Below, one piece after another: positions 48,508 through 60,160 of a stretch of 64,000 nucleotides of DNA (positions within the stretch are counted from its first letter, which is position 1; each line of letters begins with the position of its first letter). The translations under genes and the position numbers were made by a program. The notes beneath the pieces are model-generated. The model worked only from the letters and a program-made list of their open reading frames with translations. It searched no databases and was not told the DNA's origin. The DNA is from Cryoendolithus antarcticus (taxonomy: Eukaryota; Ascomycota; Dothideomycetes; Cladosporiales; Cladosporiaceae). The stretch is from contig NAJO01000077.1 in assembly GCA_002077065.1 (NCBI GenBank), positions 1 to 64,000 of the forward strand, in the 5' to 3' direction.

Positions 48508-50215
48508 ATGTTCGCCACTTCCAGACCATTACGGATTCCCATACCCCTCAGGCGAGCCATTCGCTTACGACAACGGCGTACTCTTGCGCATAGTTATCAA
48601 GCTTCGACTAGTCCCGGGTTAAGAAGACAGACTACAAGGCTCCAGGGAGCAATATCTTCTACGACTATCATCTCGGCCATCGTAATCTCTGGTACTATCG
48701 CATTCGGAGTGCAGCAATACGCCACGCCCGCAAAGCCGCAGGACACGGCCACAGAGGACGAGCACGCGATCAACTTCGAGTCCGCCGAAGCCATGGCGGC
48801 GCAAACGCTTCCTGGCCGACCCGGCAATCTCACGCCCGATCAGGAGGTCAAGCTCAAGGAGATGTGGTCGCAACTCCTCGAGATCTACGGCGTGACCTCT
48901 GCCAACACCAATGGCGGCTCCTCCCGTCCATCCCTCGACACACCCACGACCGGCACCAGCACACCCACAGCCAAGCCCAAAAAACGTCTCGGCATCTTTG
49001 GCAGCAAGAAAGACAAGTCCGACCCTTCCACGCCAAATGGCGCCGCCTCAGAGGGCGCAGACAACGACAAGCATGGCCAAAATCGCGAGTTCGCATCAGC
49101 AATCGCATCGCAAAGTCCAGAGGAGCTTCACCAAGCCTTCTGGGTTTTCGTCAAGACGGACAATCCTGATGCGCTGCTCCTCCGCTTCTTGCGAGCGCGA
49201 AAATGGGACGTCCATGCCGCGATCGTGATGCTCGTCTCTACAGGCCAATGGCGTACTAAAGAGATGCACGTTGACGATGACATTATGCTGAGAGGGGAGG
49301 CGTGGGCTGTGCGGGAAGCTGCTGAGGGGATCACGGCCCAAGAGAAGAAGGAGGGCGAAGACTTTCTCGCGCAGTTGAGGATGGGAAAGAGTTTCTTGCA
49401 TGGCATTGACAAGGAGGGAAGGCCATGTTGTTATGTGCGGTGTAGACTGCATCGTGGCGGAGAGCAAACGGAGAAGAGTCTGGAGAGATTTACGGTGTAT
49501 ACTATCGAGACTGCAAGATTTTTGCTGCGGCCGCCTGTTGACACTGCTGTGAGTACCTGCAAGTTGCGCCGGTCGGTGAAGCTTAGCAATACTGACATAA
49601 CACCAGACCGTTGTATTCGACATGACCGACTTCTCCCTCGCGAATATGGACTACACGCCAGTGAAGTTCATGATCAAATGCTTCGAAGCCAACTACCCCG
49701 AGTCGCTCGGCAGCGTGGTCGTCTACAAATCTCCTTGGGTCTTCCACTCCATCTGGAAAATCATCAGGGGCTGGCTAGACCCTGTCGTAGCCTCCAAAGT
49801 CCACTTCGCTAGTAATGTTGGCGAGCTTGAGACCTGGATACCCAAGGGACGGATACTGAAGGAGTGCGGCGGTGACGAAGACTGGTCATACACATTCCCC
49901 GAACCGAGCGTGGATGAAGAAAAGGTGCTGAACGATTCGCAAGGGAAGGAGGCTGTGCTGTCAGAGCGAAGAAGACTCGCGAAGGAGTATGAAGAGGAGA
50001 CCATGGCTTGGATCTCCGGAAGTGGCGCTGCAAGTGAAAAGCGTGCTAGCTTGACGAAAGAGCTCGAGACGAGCTACTGGAAACTTGACCCATTCGTTAG
50101 AGCAACGAGTCTGTACGATAGAAGTCGGATCATTCAGCCTGGTGGGAAGCTAGAGTTTTACCCTGGACAGGGCTCGACTAATGGGGTTGGTGGGAGGGAT
50201 CATGAGCTGGACTAA
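48508..50215 (+). CDS. Sec14/Csr1-like CRAL-TRIO lipid-transfer protein
   Basis: The model is join(48508..49548,49607..50215), giving 549 residues, with one 58-bp intron (donor GTGAGT). The N-terminus is Arg-rich without acids (SRPLRIPIPLRRAIRLRQRR), followed by a hydrophobic segment (TTIISAIVISGTIAFGV), suggesting mitochondrial or membrane anchoring. PGRPGNLTPDQEVKLKEMW resembles the start of Csr1-type Sec14 homologues. A low-complexity Thr/Lys linker follows. The CRAL-TRIO N domain is at about 200-250 (LLLRFLRARKWDVHAAIVML). The lipid-binding domain has FLHGIDKEGRPCCYVRCRLH, TVVFDMTDFSLANMDYTPVK and FEANYPESLGSVVVYKSPWV. Sec14-type proteins exchange phosphatidylinositol and other lipids. 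A C-terminal extension of about 100 residues is present. Confidence 0.87.
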
Positions 50216-50414
50216 GGGAAAGCTGTACAGAACAGTAGTAATGTCTGTCAATGCAGATCACTCACGCTCGTAAAAACCCACCATCATCCCTCCGCCTGCG
50301 CGCACCATTTCGGGAAGCCAGTTTGCTCGGCCTGAACTCCAAGCATCTCCATATCGTCTCCACCTCCTCATCTATCTCCGCATCTAGATCTTCACCAGTG
50401 ACACACAGTATCCT

Positions 50415-50793
50415 CTACCCCATACCACGATCACGCGAATCATCTACATACCCCAGCTTCCCACGGTAAAGTATAGCAAACCCGGCGTTGAGGCGCATTT
50501 GTGTTGTGTCATACATAGAGTAGATTTCGCTTCGCTCGGCCTTGTCGCCCTTGGCGTGTGTCCACGACTGGCTTGGCTGGGGACGAGCTTTTGATGTTGC
50601 ATTGGTATGCTATCGCAGTTGCTGTGGTAGGCGACGATAGGCATGCGTTAGATGAGGTCGAGCGAGCAACGCTTAGAGAAGCATGCTTGTAGAGAGAAGG
50701 GGGAGGAAGTAAGGTGAAGTCGTGTAGAGGATGCGATGGCGCGGCCTTGGCAGCAATCTCGTCAGCAATGAAGGCGCGCCCTTCGAAAGACAT
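50415..50793 (-). pseudogene. Possible small conserved gene with disrupted frame
   Basis: An ORF from ATG 50793 starts MSFEGRAFIADEIAAKAAPS, with good coding character up to about KHASLSVARSTSS. A different frame then gives THAKGDKAERSEIYSMYDTT and QMRLNAGFAILYRGKLGYVD before a TAG at 50415-50417. A third frame between them reads MPIVAYHSNCDSI. I could not join the two outer frames with a canonical GT-AG intron of normal length: a GATAG acceptor exists, but only weak donors (GTTGCT) precede it. Either an unusual intron or one or two frameshifts is present. The C-terminal stretch looks like real globular sequence and reminds me of a small ascomycete protein, but I cannot name it. Treat as provisional. 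Confidence 0.35.
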
Positions 50794-51447
50794 TTAACGC
50801 TGTGAAATCGACATGAGTAAAATGCATGGAAATCGCCTGTCTGTCTCAACGTTCGCCTCCTTTCTGTTGGAGATGCGCTGCGCGATGCGACCTAAAACCG
50901 GGCGCGATGCATCGTGGCGAACTGTCGACGTCTCACAGCAAGATCACGTACTGAACCCAGCCTACTCTTCCACCGACAACCTTTCGCCACTCCTCCGACC
51001 AACACGAATACAGTGCAACGCTCTTATCATCGGGCAGTCCGTATGTAACCGCTTGGCTCGCCTCTGCTATCTCTACTCCACGAACAACACCTTGGCCATA
51101 GATATCATTGCTTAGCTACAGAGAGATCGCAGCAAGAAGCCACTCCAATAGGCCTTAACTCCGCGCCGCGACGTTGGCACCACATGGCAGACACGCCGAG
51201 ATGTACCCTTCTAAGGATGGGTTGACCTCTCATGGCAGGTCCAAGGGATCCATTATTGCAGCCAAGGCTTGCAGTCTTGGGTGGATTCATCGAGGGCTTG
51301 GCTGGGACGTCCACCACGGCGCGTTGCACCGATGGTCATAAGGACGGTTGGTGGCACTTCAGCATTTCCTTGAAGTCTAATTTTCTCATCGCTGTCTGTG
51401 ATATTCAGTGTCGTCGCGGAAGTTGATCTCTGCGCTGACAATCCGTT
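50794..51447. other. Divergent intergenic region
   Basis: This is 654 bp between the small disrupted gene and the permease. A 100-codon plus-strand frame at 50813-51115 has no recognisable motif and is probably chance. Confidence 0.5.
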
Positions 51448-53383
51448 ATGGCGACTTATGATGGCCCGACCGATTTTGAGAAGTCGGCTGGACAACACAC
51501 GAAGGGTGAAGGAAGCCCATTGTGGTGCAGCCCGACGCGCGACGATGGCGATGCATACGATCTCGAGCGCCCGCCTCTCATGACCCGCCTGGGTCTGACG
51601 CCGAGCAGTTTCAAAAAGCGCACACTCGCCGATGAGCACAATCAGCTCAACAAGACGCTCAAGACCAGACATCTGAACATGATCGCTATCGGCGGCTCCA
51701 TCGGTGCTGGTCTTTTCGTCGGTACAGGTTCTGCTCTGGCTCGTGGTGGACCAGCGTCGCTACTCATCTGCTATGGTAAATTTGGCGATGCGATAAACTA
51801 ACGCGCCCAAGGCTGACTCCACGGTACAGGTATCATGGGTGTCATGATATTCAACGTCGTCTACGCTCTCGGTGAGCTCGCAATGGTCTATCCTGTCTCT
51901 GGTGGCTTCTACACGTACTCTGTCCGTTTCATCGATCCTACATGGGGTTTCGCCATGGGCTGGAACTACGTCTTCCAATGGGTATGATCTCATGGTCAGA
52001 ATGCAAGCCAGCGTTCCACTGACATTGCGATCAGGCTATCGTATTACCACTCGAACTCGTCGTTGCGGGCTTGACGGTCAGCTACTGGGGAGTCGAACTC
52101 AATAATGCCGTCTGGATCACCATCTTTTTCTTGATAATCTGCGTTATCAGTCTGTTTGGCGTGCTTGGCTACGCCGAGGAAGAGTTTTGGGTCGCATGCT
52201 TGAAGCTAACCACGATCGTCATCTTCATCTTCATGGGTATCATCTTCGCTGCAGGCGGTGGACCCTCTGGAGGACTGTATGTCAATTTCCACCTCGGTAA
52301 CAGACACGAACCTTACTGACGCACTTTGCAGATATGGCGAATACTGGGGTATGCGCACCTGGTACAATCCTGGCGCCTTCTCCGACGGCTTCCCCGGTCT
52401 TTGCTCAGTCTTCGTGACAGCTGCATTCGCTTTCTCTGGAACCGAGCTTGTCGGTTTGGCTGCTGCAGAGTCCGAGAACCCGCAGAAGTCACTTCCCAGC
52501 GCGATCAAGCAGGTCTTCTGGCGAATCACACTGTTCTACATTCTCTCGCTGTTCATCGTTGGCATGCTGGTGCCCTGGGATGATACACGCCTTCTCGGCA
52601 ACGGCTCCTACCTCGATGTCAAGGCCTCGCCTTTCGTCATTGCGGCCGTTGACGCTGGTCTTCCTGCCTTCGCATCCTTCGTCAATGTGGTTATCCTCTT
52701 CTCCGTAGTCTCTATCGGCCTGTCTGGAGTGTACGGAGGTTCTCGCACGCTCACTGCCTTGGCAGAGCAAGGATATGCACCTAAATTCTTCGGCTACGTT
52801 GACCGCGCTGGCCGCCCACTCTGGTCGACAGTCTTCATTCTCGCTTGGTCTCCGTTGGCTTTCATGACGCTGTCCACTGGTGGCACTGTTGCGTTCGACT
52901 GGCTGCAGTCGCTGTCTGGTCTTGCGGCACTCTTCACCTGGGGCTCGATCTGCCTGTCGCACATCCGTTTCCGCGCTGCGTGGAAGTACCACGGGCACAC
53001 CCTCGATGAGCTGCCATTCAAGCATGTGTTTGGCGTGTACGGCTCGTGGGTTGGGCTCACGCTTATCTTTATCGTTCTGATTGCTCAGGTAAGTCTCTCA
53101 ACACACATACTGCACCAGTGTAAGATACTGACTTATACCCCAGTTCTACACCGCCATTCGCCCCATGACCGCCGAGGGCTTCTTCAAGTCGTACCTTGCT
53201 CTTTTCGTCGTCATCGCCTTCTACATTGTCGGCTACGTCTGGAAGCGCAAGACATGGTTGAAGCTGAAGGACATCAATATCGATGCCGGGCGGAGAGAAC
53301 TGGATTGGGAGCAGTTCGAGAAAATTAAGGCGAAGAAGGCAGCCTGGCCCAAGTGGAGGCGGGCACTGGATATGTTCTTCTGA
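51448..53383 (+). CDS. Amino-acid permease (yeast YAT/AAP family)
   Basis: The model is join(51448..51775,51830..51981,52035..52276,52332..53088,53144..53383), giving 572 residues, with four introns of 53-55 bp. The cytosolic N-terminus leads to [20 protein letters not shown] and [20 protein letters not shown], the signature of TM1-2 in fungal amino-acid permeases. Later blocks include [80 protein letters not shown] and an [20 protein letters not shown] loop. About 12 membrane helices are expected. The protein is a proton-coupled amino-acid importer at the plasma membrane; substrate range (general versus specific) cannot be judged. It converges on smc6 with a 429-bp gap. Confidence 0.93.
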
Positions 53384-53812
53384 GGCATGGAAGCAGCTCC
53401 AGATGAGAAGAGGCTGTAAGGCTTGGTAGTATGAAGATATGATATCGAATTATCAACTCACTGCTTCGTGCGACTTTGCGTCTCAACAGATGCCCTGATT
53501 GTGCTATTGGCAGTGTTGCTGCCTCAGCGACGCACCATTCTGCAGCCGCCGTAGGTGTGTTAAGATGAAGCAACAGACCTAGCACGATGTCGCACATCCG
53601 CAAGTTACCGTGGTGCAGCCTCATTTGTCTACGTTGGTATACTTATGAGGGCGCAAACATCCTAGACATCTGGACTAGGCGGAGGAATCTGCACACAATG
53701 ATCAAGTTCACCAAGAAGGCTTGCCACAATGCCGTCTACTCTATTCATCATGTTCGCCATAGGGGTATATTCGCTGTAAGCCACGTATCCAGCTCTACTA
53801 TCACAGCATTTC
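53384..53812. other. Convergent 3' intergenic region
   Basis: This is 429 bp between the permease and SMC6 stops. No gene-like signal is present; it should hold both 3' UTRs. Confidence 0.5.
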
Positions 53813-56800
53813 TCACACCAGCGTCGTCTGCCCACGCTCGGGATCACTCATCCGATGAATCGCCACATCCTCCCCAAGCACCACATTCCCCATGCTCTGC
53901 GGCGTGATCAGCACGAATTGCCTCCCTACACTTCGCCTTGCCGCCTGGATCATCATGCCCATGCTCGTGCTGCGATTGACGCTGTCCATGAAGACATCGA
54001 ACTCGTCCAAGCATCTGATTGGGCTACCCATAGCCTCCCAGATACTCAAAAGCAAACAAATAGTTGAGTACGACTTCTCGCCACCGGACAGGGTTTGGGT
54101 CTTGCGACCGCCGTCAGAGCGGCGCGTGGAGTCAGGCTCGACAGAGATGTCCAACGTCTTGGCTTCGTGGGACATGAGGACGCGACCACGGAAGCGCCGC
54201 TCAGAGAGAAGGTAGGAGAAGGTGAAGCGGGCACGATAGGCGATGTAGCGAAGGAACATGCGCCAGCGGTACTTGCGTTCGGTCAGAGAGTTCTTCAGGG
54301 ACTAGGACCTGGGTTAGCTTGATGTCTTGACATGACTGCGCTGATCGGGCTGGCTGACCTGGGACAGACGCTTCGTGTTCTGCTGCTCCTTTAGGATGTC
54401 ACGAAGCTCCTTCTTAGCTCTTCTCCAGGCCATCGTAAGCTGCTCCATTGTGCCTCCTGCTTCGGCCTGAGCACGCTTGTAGTCGTCAATGAACTTCTCG
54501 AGGCGCTTGTCAAGTGTGGCCGCCGTGATACCAGGCTCAAGATCCATGCGTCGACAAATTTTCTCGGCCTCGCTGATGAAGTCTTCTTCCAACACCTTCT
54601 GCTGTCGGTCCCTCATGTCCTCGAACTCCTGCATGTTGCGCTTGGCCGCGTCGATCTCGTTGAGCGCTTCGTTCTTCGCTCTCAGAGCAGTGTGCCGGTC
54701 GGCTTCGAGCTGGCCTTTACGTCGCTCTGCTTTCTCGATCATCTTCACACAACTATCAGACTCGCGCTGGGCTTCTTCGACGCGCTGCTTCAAAGCTTTG
54801 GCTTTGTCATTCAGCTTGTCTTTCTCCACGATCAAGTCCTGGAAGCTGGCAGCGGTGGCCTCGATATCCGCGACTGCGTTTTCCAACTGCCTCTGGAACT
54901 CCTGCAACTTTCCATCTTGCGGGCGAGAGGTCTCGATCTCATTGGAGGCCTCTTCAACGGCATCATGTGCTTGTTGCTTCGCTACTCGCAAGCTACGCTC
55001 AGTCTTTTGGTGACGATTGACATCATGCTGGGCAACTACAGAAGCACGTTCGGCTGTTTGGAGGGCCTGACGGAGGGTTTCCAACTCAGTCTTGAGCTGG
55101 CTGACATCCTCCTGCCTACTACGCAGCTGTGCAGCGTAGTCGGTCTGCATGCGCGCTTTCCCCTCCCAAGCGAAGATGGGGGAGGTCTTCGCTGCCTTTG
55201 AACCAGTTGTCTCATAGCGGACACCCGTATTGCGCTCACCACCATGCGCAAGCACTACTTTTATACCGTGCAGACGGGCTTGACTCAACTGGAACGCCTC
55301 CTTTCCATTCGCACAAAGTGCAGTATTCTCGGGTGCCTGGTTGATGATAATGGTGTTGCGTACCAGGTCGTTGCTAATCTCAAGCGCTCGAAGGATCGTC
55401 AAATACTGCGCGGCAGGCTCGTTGCGTAATATGTCGAATCGACCTGGATTCGCGATGAATGAGGGAGCTTGGCACTTCTGCCGGTTCATATGGGCTGTGA
55501 GTATTACTTGGTCTTCCTTGCAGATCACTGCGAACGCTTCGAGCATGCCACCGAATGTCTTCTCAATGATCGAGCTCCACTCTGGCTTCAGTAGACGCAC
55601 GTAGATGCCGAACGGACCGACAGGTTTCTGACGCCATCTAGTTTCGCTGTCAATCGCCCTTACCAAGTTGGCCATGTTCGGCCGAAAGCTGGCGAACTTC
55701 TGACCCTGTTGCTCTCTCTTCAGGCTTTCCAATCGGCCTTGCGCCCTTTCTAGCTCACTGCTTTTCGATTCCAGCGGGTCCTTCGCTGCCCCAGCGGCGG
55801 CTGCGGCAGCTTTCCTGTTTGCTTCCAAGGGAGGTAGAGCGCCACGATGATCAAGCTCCTCTTGCTCGGCGGTGGCAGCGGCTTGCTTCAGTTCCTCCAG
55901 TCGCTCCATTCGCTCTACTTGCTCCGGTCCTTCAGCCTCTGCAAGCCTGGCCTGCTCTAGCGTGATCTCATTATCGAGGCGCTTCTTGTTAGCCTTATTC
56001 CCATTCATATCCGCTTTTATGAGTCTCTCCTGCGACTTCTGCTCTGCAATTTCGCTCGTGTTGGCATCAAACAAAGCTTTCTCTTCGCGGTACAGTTGTT
56101 CTTTGGGCTCCAGCTGGGCTTGCGCCTCTCGAAGTACCCTCTGAGCCGCCTCATATGCTTGGTCGTGCCCTTCATATGCACCCGAGATGTTCTCAGCCGC
56201 GTCAGTCACTTCATCAATCCTCTGCTGACACCGCTCGACATCCTTGCTATACTTAGTCACGATAGCCTCTTGTTCCTCCACTTGCGCCCACGCATGCATG
56301 CGCTGAGTCTTCTGGATCTTATCTTGTATGGCTTGGCTGGCGTCGAGTCTCTTCTTTCGCTTCTCGGCTTCCTCAGCCTTCTGCCTCTTCACTGCGATGT
56401 CTTCCTCCCTCGTCCGTAGCTTTGCTTCCATGCTGTCGACGTTCTCCTCCATCACGTTATAGTCAGCGTCCAAGACATCCAGCTGCGTGCCCTGGATGAA
56501 GAACTTGTACTTGTCGGCAGGCGTGCTGTTCGACAAGAACTGGCGAGCCATGTCTTGCGTCAAGACATTGATCGGGTTGTCCAGTTGAAATGCAAAGAAG
56601 TCGAGGATGTCGTCCAGATCCGCCCGCTTCGTGCTCACGACTTTATCGGCCAGATTCTTGATCTTCCACCCACTGGTTCCAGTCCGTGAGAAGTGACGCT
56701 CGACCAAGATGCTATCACCATACAGATCAGGCTTGTACGCCGCATCGCCTCGATTCTTGATCTTCACACCAAGTGAGGCCTGTTCGGTTCCCTCCTTGAT

Positions 56801-57331
56801 CATAGCCTTAAGATTTGCACCTCGGTTCGTGGCAGCTGCCTTACCGCCCAGGCACATTTGAAGTGCAGTAAGAACAGCACTCTTACCACTACCGTTGTGG
56901 CCAATGATGAAATTGATCAGAGGACCAAGTCGAATGCGTAGGTTCCCATGACACATGAAGTTCTTGCACTGCACTTCCTCAATGATGCCGCATTCCATGG
57001 CAACATTGTCGCCGCGTTTCTTGAGGATCTGCTTCTCAACGATCTGGCTGGCCTTGAGCTCATCGGCATCGTTGTCATCCTCGTCCTCGGAGCTGTGATT
57101 GGGTGCGTCGTCCACTTGGTCGTCAATATCAAAGCCATTGACGAGTGAGTCGAGTCCCTCGTCGTCATCATCATCCTCATCCGAGACAGTTGATCCTCCA
57201 CGCGCCTGAGCCATTGCGACTCTAGAGCGTTTGTGTGTATTCTGGCGAAAGCTTGAGGTCGCGCTCTCTATCTCGACCTCAACATCCTCATCGTCTATAC
57301 GCGCGCGTTTGCGCGACGAAGATGACGCCAT
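53813..57331 (-). CDS. smc6: SMC6, SMC5/6 complex ATPase
   Basis: The model is complement(join(53813..54301,54359..57331)), giving 1153 residues, with one 57-bp intron near the 3' end. ATG 57331 was chosen because the upstream in-frame codon at 57367 is TTG. The N-terminus is basic and then acidic (SSSSRKRARIDDEDVEVE). The head domain has VQCKNFMCHGNLRIRLGPL and Walker A GHNGSGKSAVLTAL (about 140-153). Long coiled-coil arms flank a hinge around RPNMANLVRAIDSETRWRQK and GPFGIYVRLLKPEWSSIIEK. The second exon supplies the ABC signature QTLSGGEKSYST (about 1060) and Walker B IRCLDEFDVFMD, followed by the D-loop. Without exon 2 the ATPase would be incomplete. SMC5/6 acts in recombinational DNA repair and replication-fork stability. 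Confidence 0.95.
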
Positions 57332-57569
57332 GACCGCTGTAGGCAGAGAGTTGGTGTCGTTAGACAAACAATATGGAAGTGAGGTCCGTTGATAGGCCGA
57401 AGTGAGCTTGTGATTTCACGCGTTTCGTCGCGTCCGATAAGGTTGCGGGGACTGCCGAAGCTACCACGAAAGTGCCGACACCTGACTACAGGAAACTTCG
57501 ACGATAAGAGCCTTGCCACCACATTCACTGACCAACACACCGGACTCATTACAAGCTCGTTAAGCCAAC
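57332..57569. promoter_or_regulatory. Divergent promoter interval, SMC6 / zinc-binding protein
   Basis: This is 238 bp between two start codons; no other gene. The sequence near the plus-strand start (AAGCCAACATGCC) is typical leader. Confidence 0.45.
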
Positions 57570-57866
57570 ATGCCTATCTCAAAGAAGGACCGCATAAGTC
57601 GCGACCACAAGAAGGCCGAAGCAGCCGGCACTCGCGCGCCCGTGAAACCAAACGGCAATCCTGTCAAGCCTGCGAAGGAAAAGTCTGTATGTGCTTTCTG
57701 CAAGAAGGAGTTGACGCGAGACAACAAGAAGCAGGTCAGTAGTCAATGAGAGCTGTGGCGGACTGATTGCAACGGCTCTACTGACATTCACCAGCTTGAG
57801 GACCACGCCGGATCGCACAATGACCAGTGGCCGAAGGAGAAATGCTTTCCGAACGACTTCCAGTAA
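57570..57866 (+). CDS. Small C2H2-type zinc-binding protein (At2g23090-like)
   Basis: The model is join(57570..57734,57795..57866), giving 78 residues, with a 60-bp intron (GTCAGT...CTACTGACATTCACCAG). The N-terminus is basic (MPISKKDRISRDHKKAEAAG). The zinc ligands are in CAFCKKELTRDNKKQ, then LEDHAGSHNDQWPKEKCF, so the finger is split by the intron and only splicing yields both His residues. This CxxC...HxxxH pattern and length match the small eukaryotic family typified by the Arabidopsis At2g23090 structure, whose function is poorly known. It is easily missed because exon 2 codes for only 23 residues. It diverges from smc6. Confidence 0.88.
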
Positions 57867-58387
57867 GCGATTTGAGGGCGATGGTGCGGGGGTGATGGTC
57901 GGCGTTTGTGTCGTCAAATGGAGCCTGGTACTAAATTGACTGGGTTTCTGAGTGTTGGCTCTGCCGTGGCGAAGGAGGGTGTGCTCAGCTGCACCACCAT
58001 GTGGCGTACTGGAAAGCATGGGATTCGGAGTGAGGACGGATCGAGGTCGAAATTCAAGACTGGAGCCGTGGAACAGATCTCTGCAATAAGGACCACGGAT
58101 GTGCAACTTAATGCTTTGCACTTAGCTGCCGTGCCAGATCAACTCCGCCAGGAAGCACGTCGAACGGGATTCAGGGAGCACGACACAGAATGCAGTTATA
58201 GAGCAACAGCAACGACACTAATGATCCACAATTTTTGACTTGCATTATTATTACATCGATTAACGAAGTAGTGAATGCCGCATGCAGAGCAATTCTCACA
58301 CACGGGTATCGGAGGCTTCTGAAGATCAACGGTCTATGGCCCTAGCCTCCCATGAACCCCTTGCATTGGGAGCACTCAGAAAGGTCC
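57867..58387. other. Convergent 3' intergenic region
   Basis: This is 521 bp between the zinc-binding gene and the YTP1-family gene. A 110-codon plus frame at 57906-58238 has no motif; it is probably 3' UTR. Confidence 0.5.
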
Positions 58388-60160
58388 TCAGCTTGCTATT
58401 CCCTCCTTGCTGGATTCTCTCCGCACAGCCCAACCCATCAGAGCATAGCAAACGACCTCCCACGCCATGAAGACGCCAGTCATCCCCATAGTAAGTGTGA
58501 AGATCGTCATGGCATCCAGCCCGTTGTACTCAATACTCCGCACGCCATCGTGAGAGCTGTTCATGAACAGCACACCACCAGCGATGAGGCAGAAGCTGGC
58601 TACCAGCTCTGTAGGTGGTCTTGAGGGATAGACCGTAGTAGGAGGCTTGAGGTACATGAGGATGTAGGTAAGTCCTCGAGCGAGTGCGAAGCCAGAGAAC
58701 AACATGCCCCATTGAGCGTGCAGCATGGTCGCCACCATGCTGCTCTGATGATGAGAAGACATCATCATGCCCAGGAGCATGATGACAAGAGCTGGCATTG
58801 GGTTCATGGACATTTTGCGTGCTGGCGGGGTGACGTCGGACTCATCGAGGTGTGCCAAGGCCGAGTCTTGGACCTCACTTGTATTCTTATCATTTCGCAT
58901 CTCAACACCAGTGTTCAACATCTTGCCAATCCAGCCAGACTCGATGATCATGCCTAGTAGACCGCCGCCAAAGAACAAGATCGTAATGCTGACATGCTCG
59001 AAGTCTTGTGGGCTCCAGGCTTTACCCCAGGCGTTCATGTGCTCGGCCCAGACGTTCGTTGCGCCGTACAGCCAGATGACGAAGGACTCTGTGAATTCAG
59101 GAGATGGTATGCGGGACTGCCACCGAAATACACGCGGAGCAGCAGGGCGGACATTCCAAGCCCAGCCATACTTCTGGAAGCTACCCATCCACCGACCAAG
59201 CGTGAGCATCCCGTACCACAGGAATATCGCGCCCTTTACGTAGTGCGCCATGCCAGAGAGGATCTCGCGGTCTCTGAAGATCCCGCCATATACCACGAAA
59301 CCAGAGGTGATGGCAGTGAAGCCGAGTAGGAGGAGCAGCTTGTCTAACAGAATCTGCATCACACGAGCCACTCCAAAGATGCGCTGTCCCACGAAGCGTG
59401 CGGTGTTGCGAGACAAGAAACGCTCCACCAGACCATTTCCTAAGAAGGTCTTCCTCTTGTCTCCATTGTGCTCATCTGTATGGGACTCGTCGCTTGGGGG
59501 CAACTCTGGTAAGTCCTCTTCTTTGCGGCTTCCCGACACTGAGCTGCCGCGCGATCCACTTGAGAAGTTGCCGGAGTCGCGCGAGCTGTGGTAGTCGACC
59601 GGGCTGTCTTCGTACTGCTGTAGCTGAGCATATGGAGCAATGTCATGTCTCGAAGCCGCATGGTTACTAGCAAAGCCGATATGCGTCGAATTAGAGTATT
59701 TGAGCGTTGCGATTGCGGAAGCGAGCGTCCAGATCACGGTAAGTGAGGTCACCACGTAGCCAAGTAGACTATGTGCTTCACCCGTGTACAGATCGGGAGT
59801 TGCACGACTGTAAACGAAGCCAGTGACCATACCAGCGCCATTGAAAGCGTGGAAGACCATCTGCGTCACCAGACTGTATCTCGACCGCGCGACGCTGAAC
59901 ATAATGGCAGGTGGTAGGACGACCACCCAACTCAGTATCAACAAGATGATATGGGCGTAGATCCATCCTGGGTATCCAGGGTGGCGAAAGTAGTTCGGCG
60001 GGAAGTCTTTGGAAGCTGGGGCTGCGCTTGTGGAATTGCCCTCGCTCATTGCTATGGCCATGTCCATGTGACCATGGTCAATATCATGACCAGCGACGAC
60101 GGACATTGCCGAGATCAGAAGTGCAAGACTGCAAGCAGAGGCTTTGAATATGCGGTGCAT
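58388..60160 (-). CDS. YTP1-family multi-spanning membrane protein
   Basis: This is a single exon of 590 residues. A signal peptide is visible (FKASACSLALLISAMSVVAG), then a His/Met/Asp-rich luminal stretch (HDIDHGHMDMAIAM). The first membrane domain has YPGWIYAHIILLILSWVVVL and VFHAFNGAGMVTGFVYS, in the style of a DUF2427 region. A Ser-rich cytosolic loop follows (about 200-260). The YTP1 C-terminal domain contains FLWYGMLTLGRWMGSFQKYG and GATNVWAEHMNAWGKAWSPQ, the region around DFEHVSITILFFGGGLLGMI, and a His/Met-rich helix (MMMSSHHQSSMVATMLHAQW). Several His/Met clusters in membrane segments could hint at metal or haem contact, but the molecular function of the family is not established. 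Length matches relatives. Confidence 0.87.
   Translation of the reverse strand: MHRIFKASACSLALLISAMSVVAGHDIDHGHMDMAIAMSEGNSTSAAPASKDFPPNYFRHPGYPGWIYAHIILLILSWVVVLPPAIMFSVARSRYSLVTQMVFHAFNGAGMVTGFVYSRATPDLYTGEAHSLLGYVVTSLTVIWTLASAIATLKYSNSTHIGFASNHAASRHDIAPYAQLQQYEDSPVDYHSSRDSGNFSSGSRGSSVSGSRKEEDLPELPPSDESHTDEHNGDKRKTFLGNGLVERFLSRNTARFVGQRIFGVARVMQILLDKLLLLLGFTAITSGFVVYGGIFRDREILSGMAHYVKGAIFLWYGMLTLGRWMGSFQKYGWAWNVRPAAPRVFRWQSRIPSPEFTESFVIWLYGATNVWAEHMNAWGKAWSPQDFEHVSITILFFGGGLLGMIIESGWIGKMLNTGVEMRNDKNTSEVQDSALAHLDESDVTPPARKMSMNPMPALVIMLLGMMMSSHHQSSMVATMLHAQWGMLFSGFALARGLTYILMYLKPPTTVYPSRPPTELVASFCLIAGGVLFMNSSHDGVRSIEYNGLDAMTIFTLTMGMTGVFMAWEVVCYALMGWAVRRESSKEGIAS

Noticed and set aside
57332..57367. 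12-codon N-terminal extension of SMC6
   Set aside because: It would begin at TTG; the first ATG at 57331 gives a typical SMC6 N-terminus.
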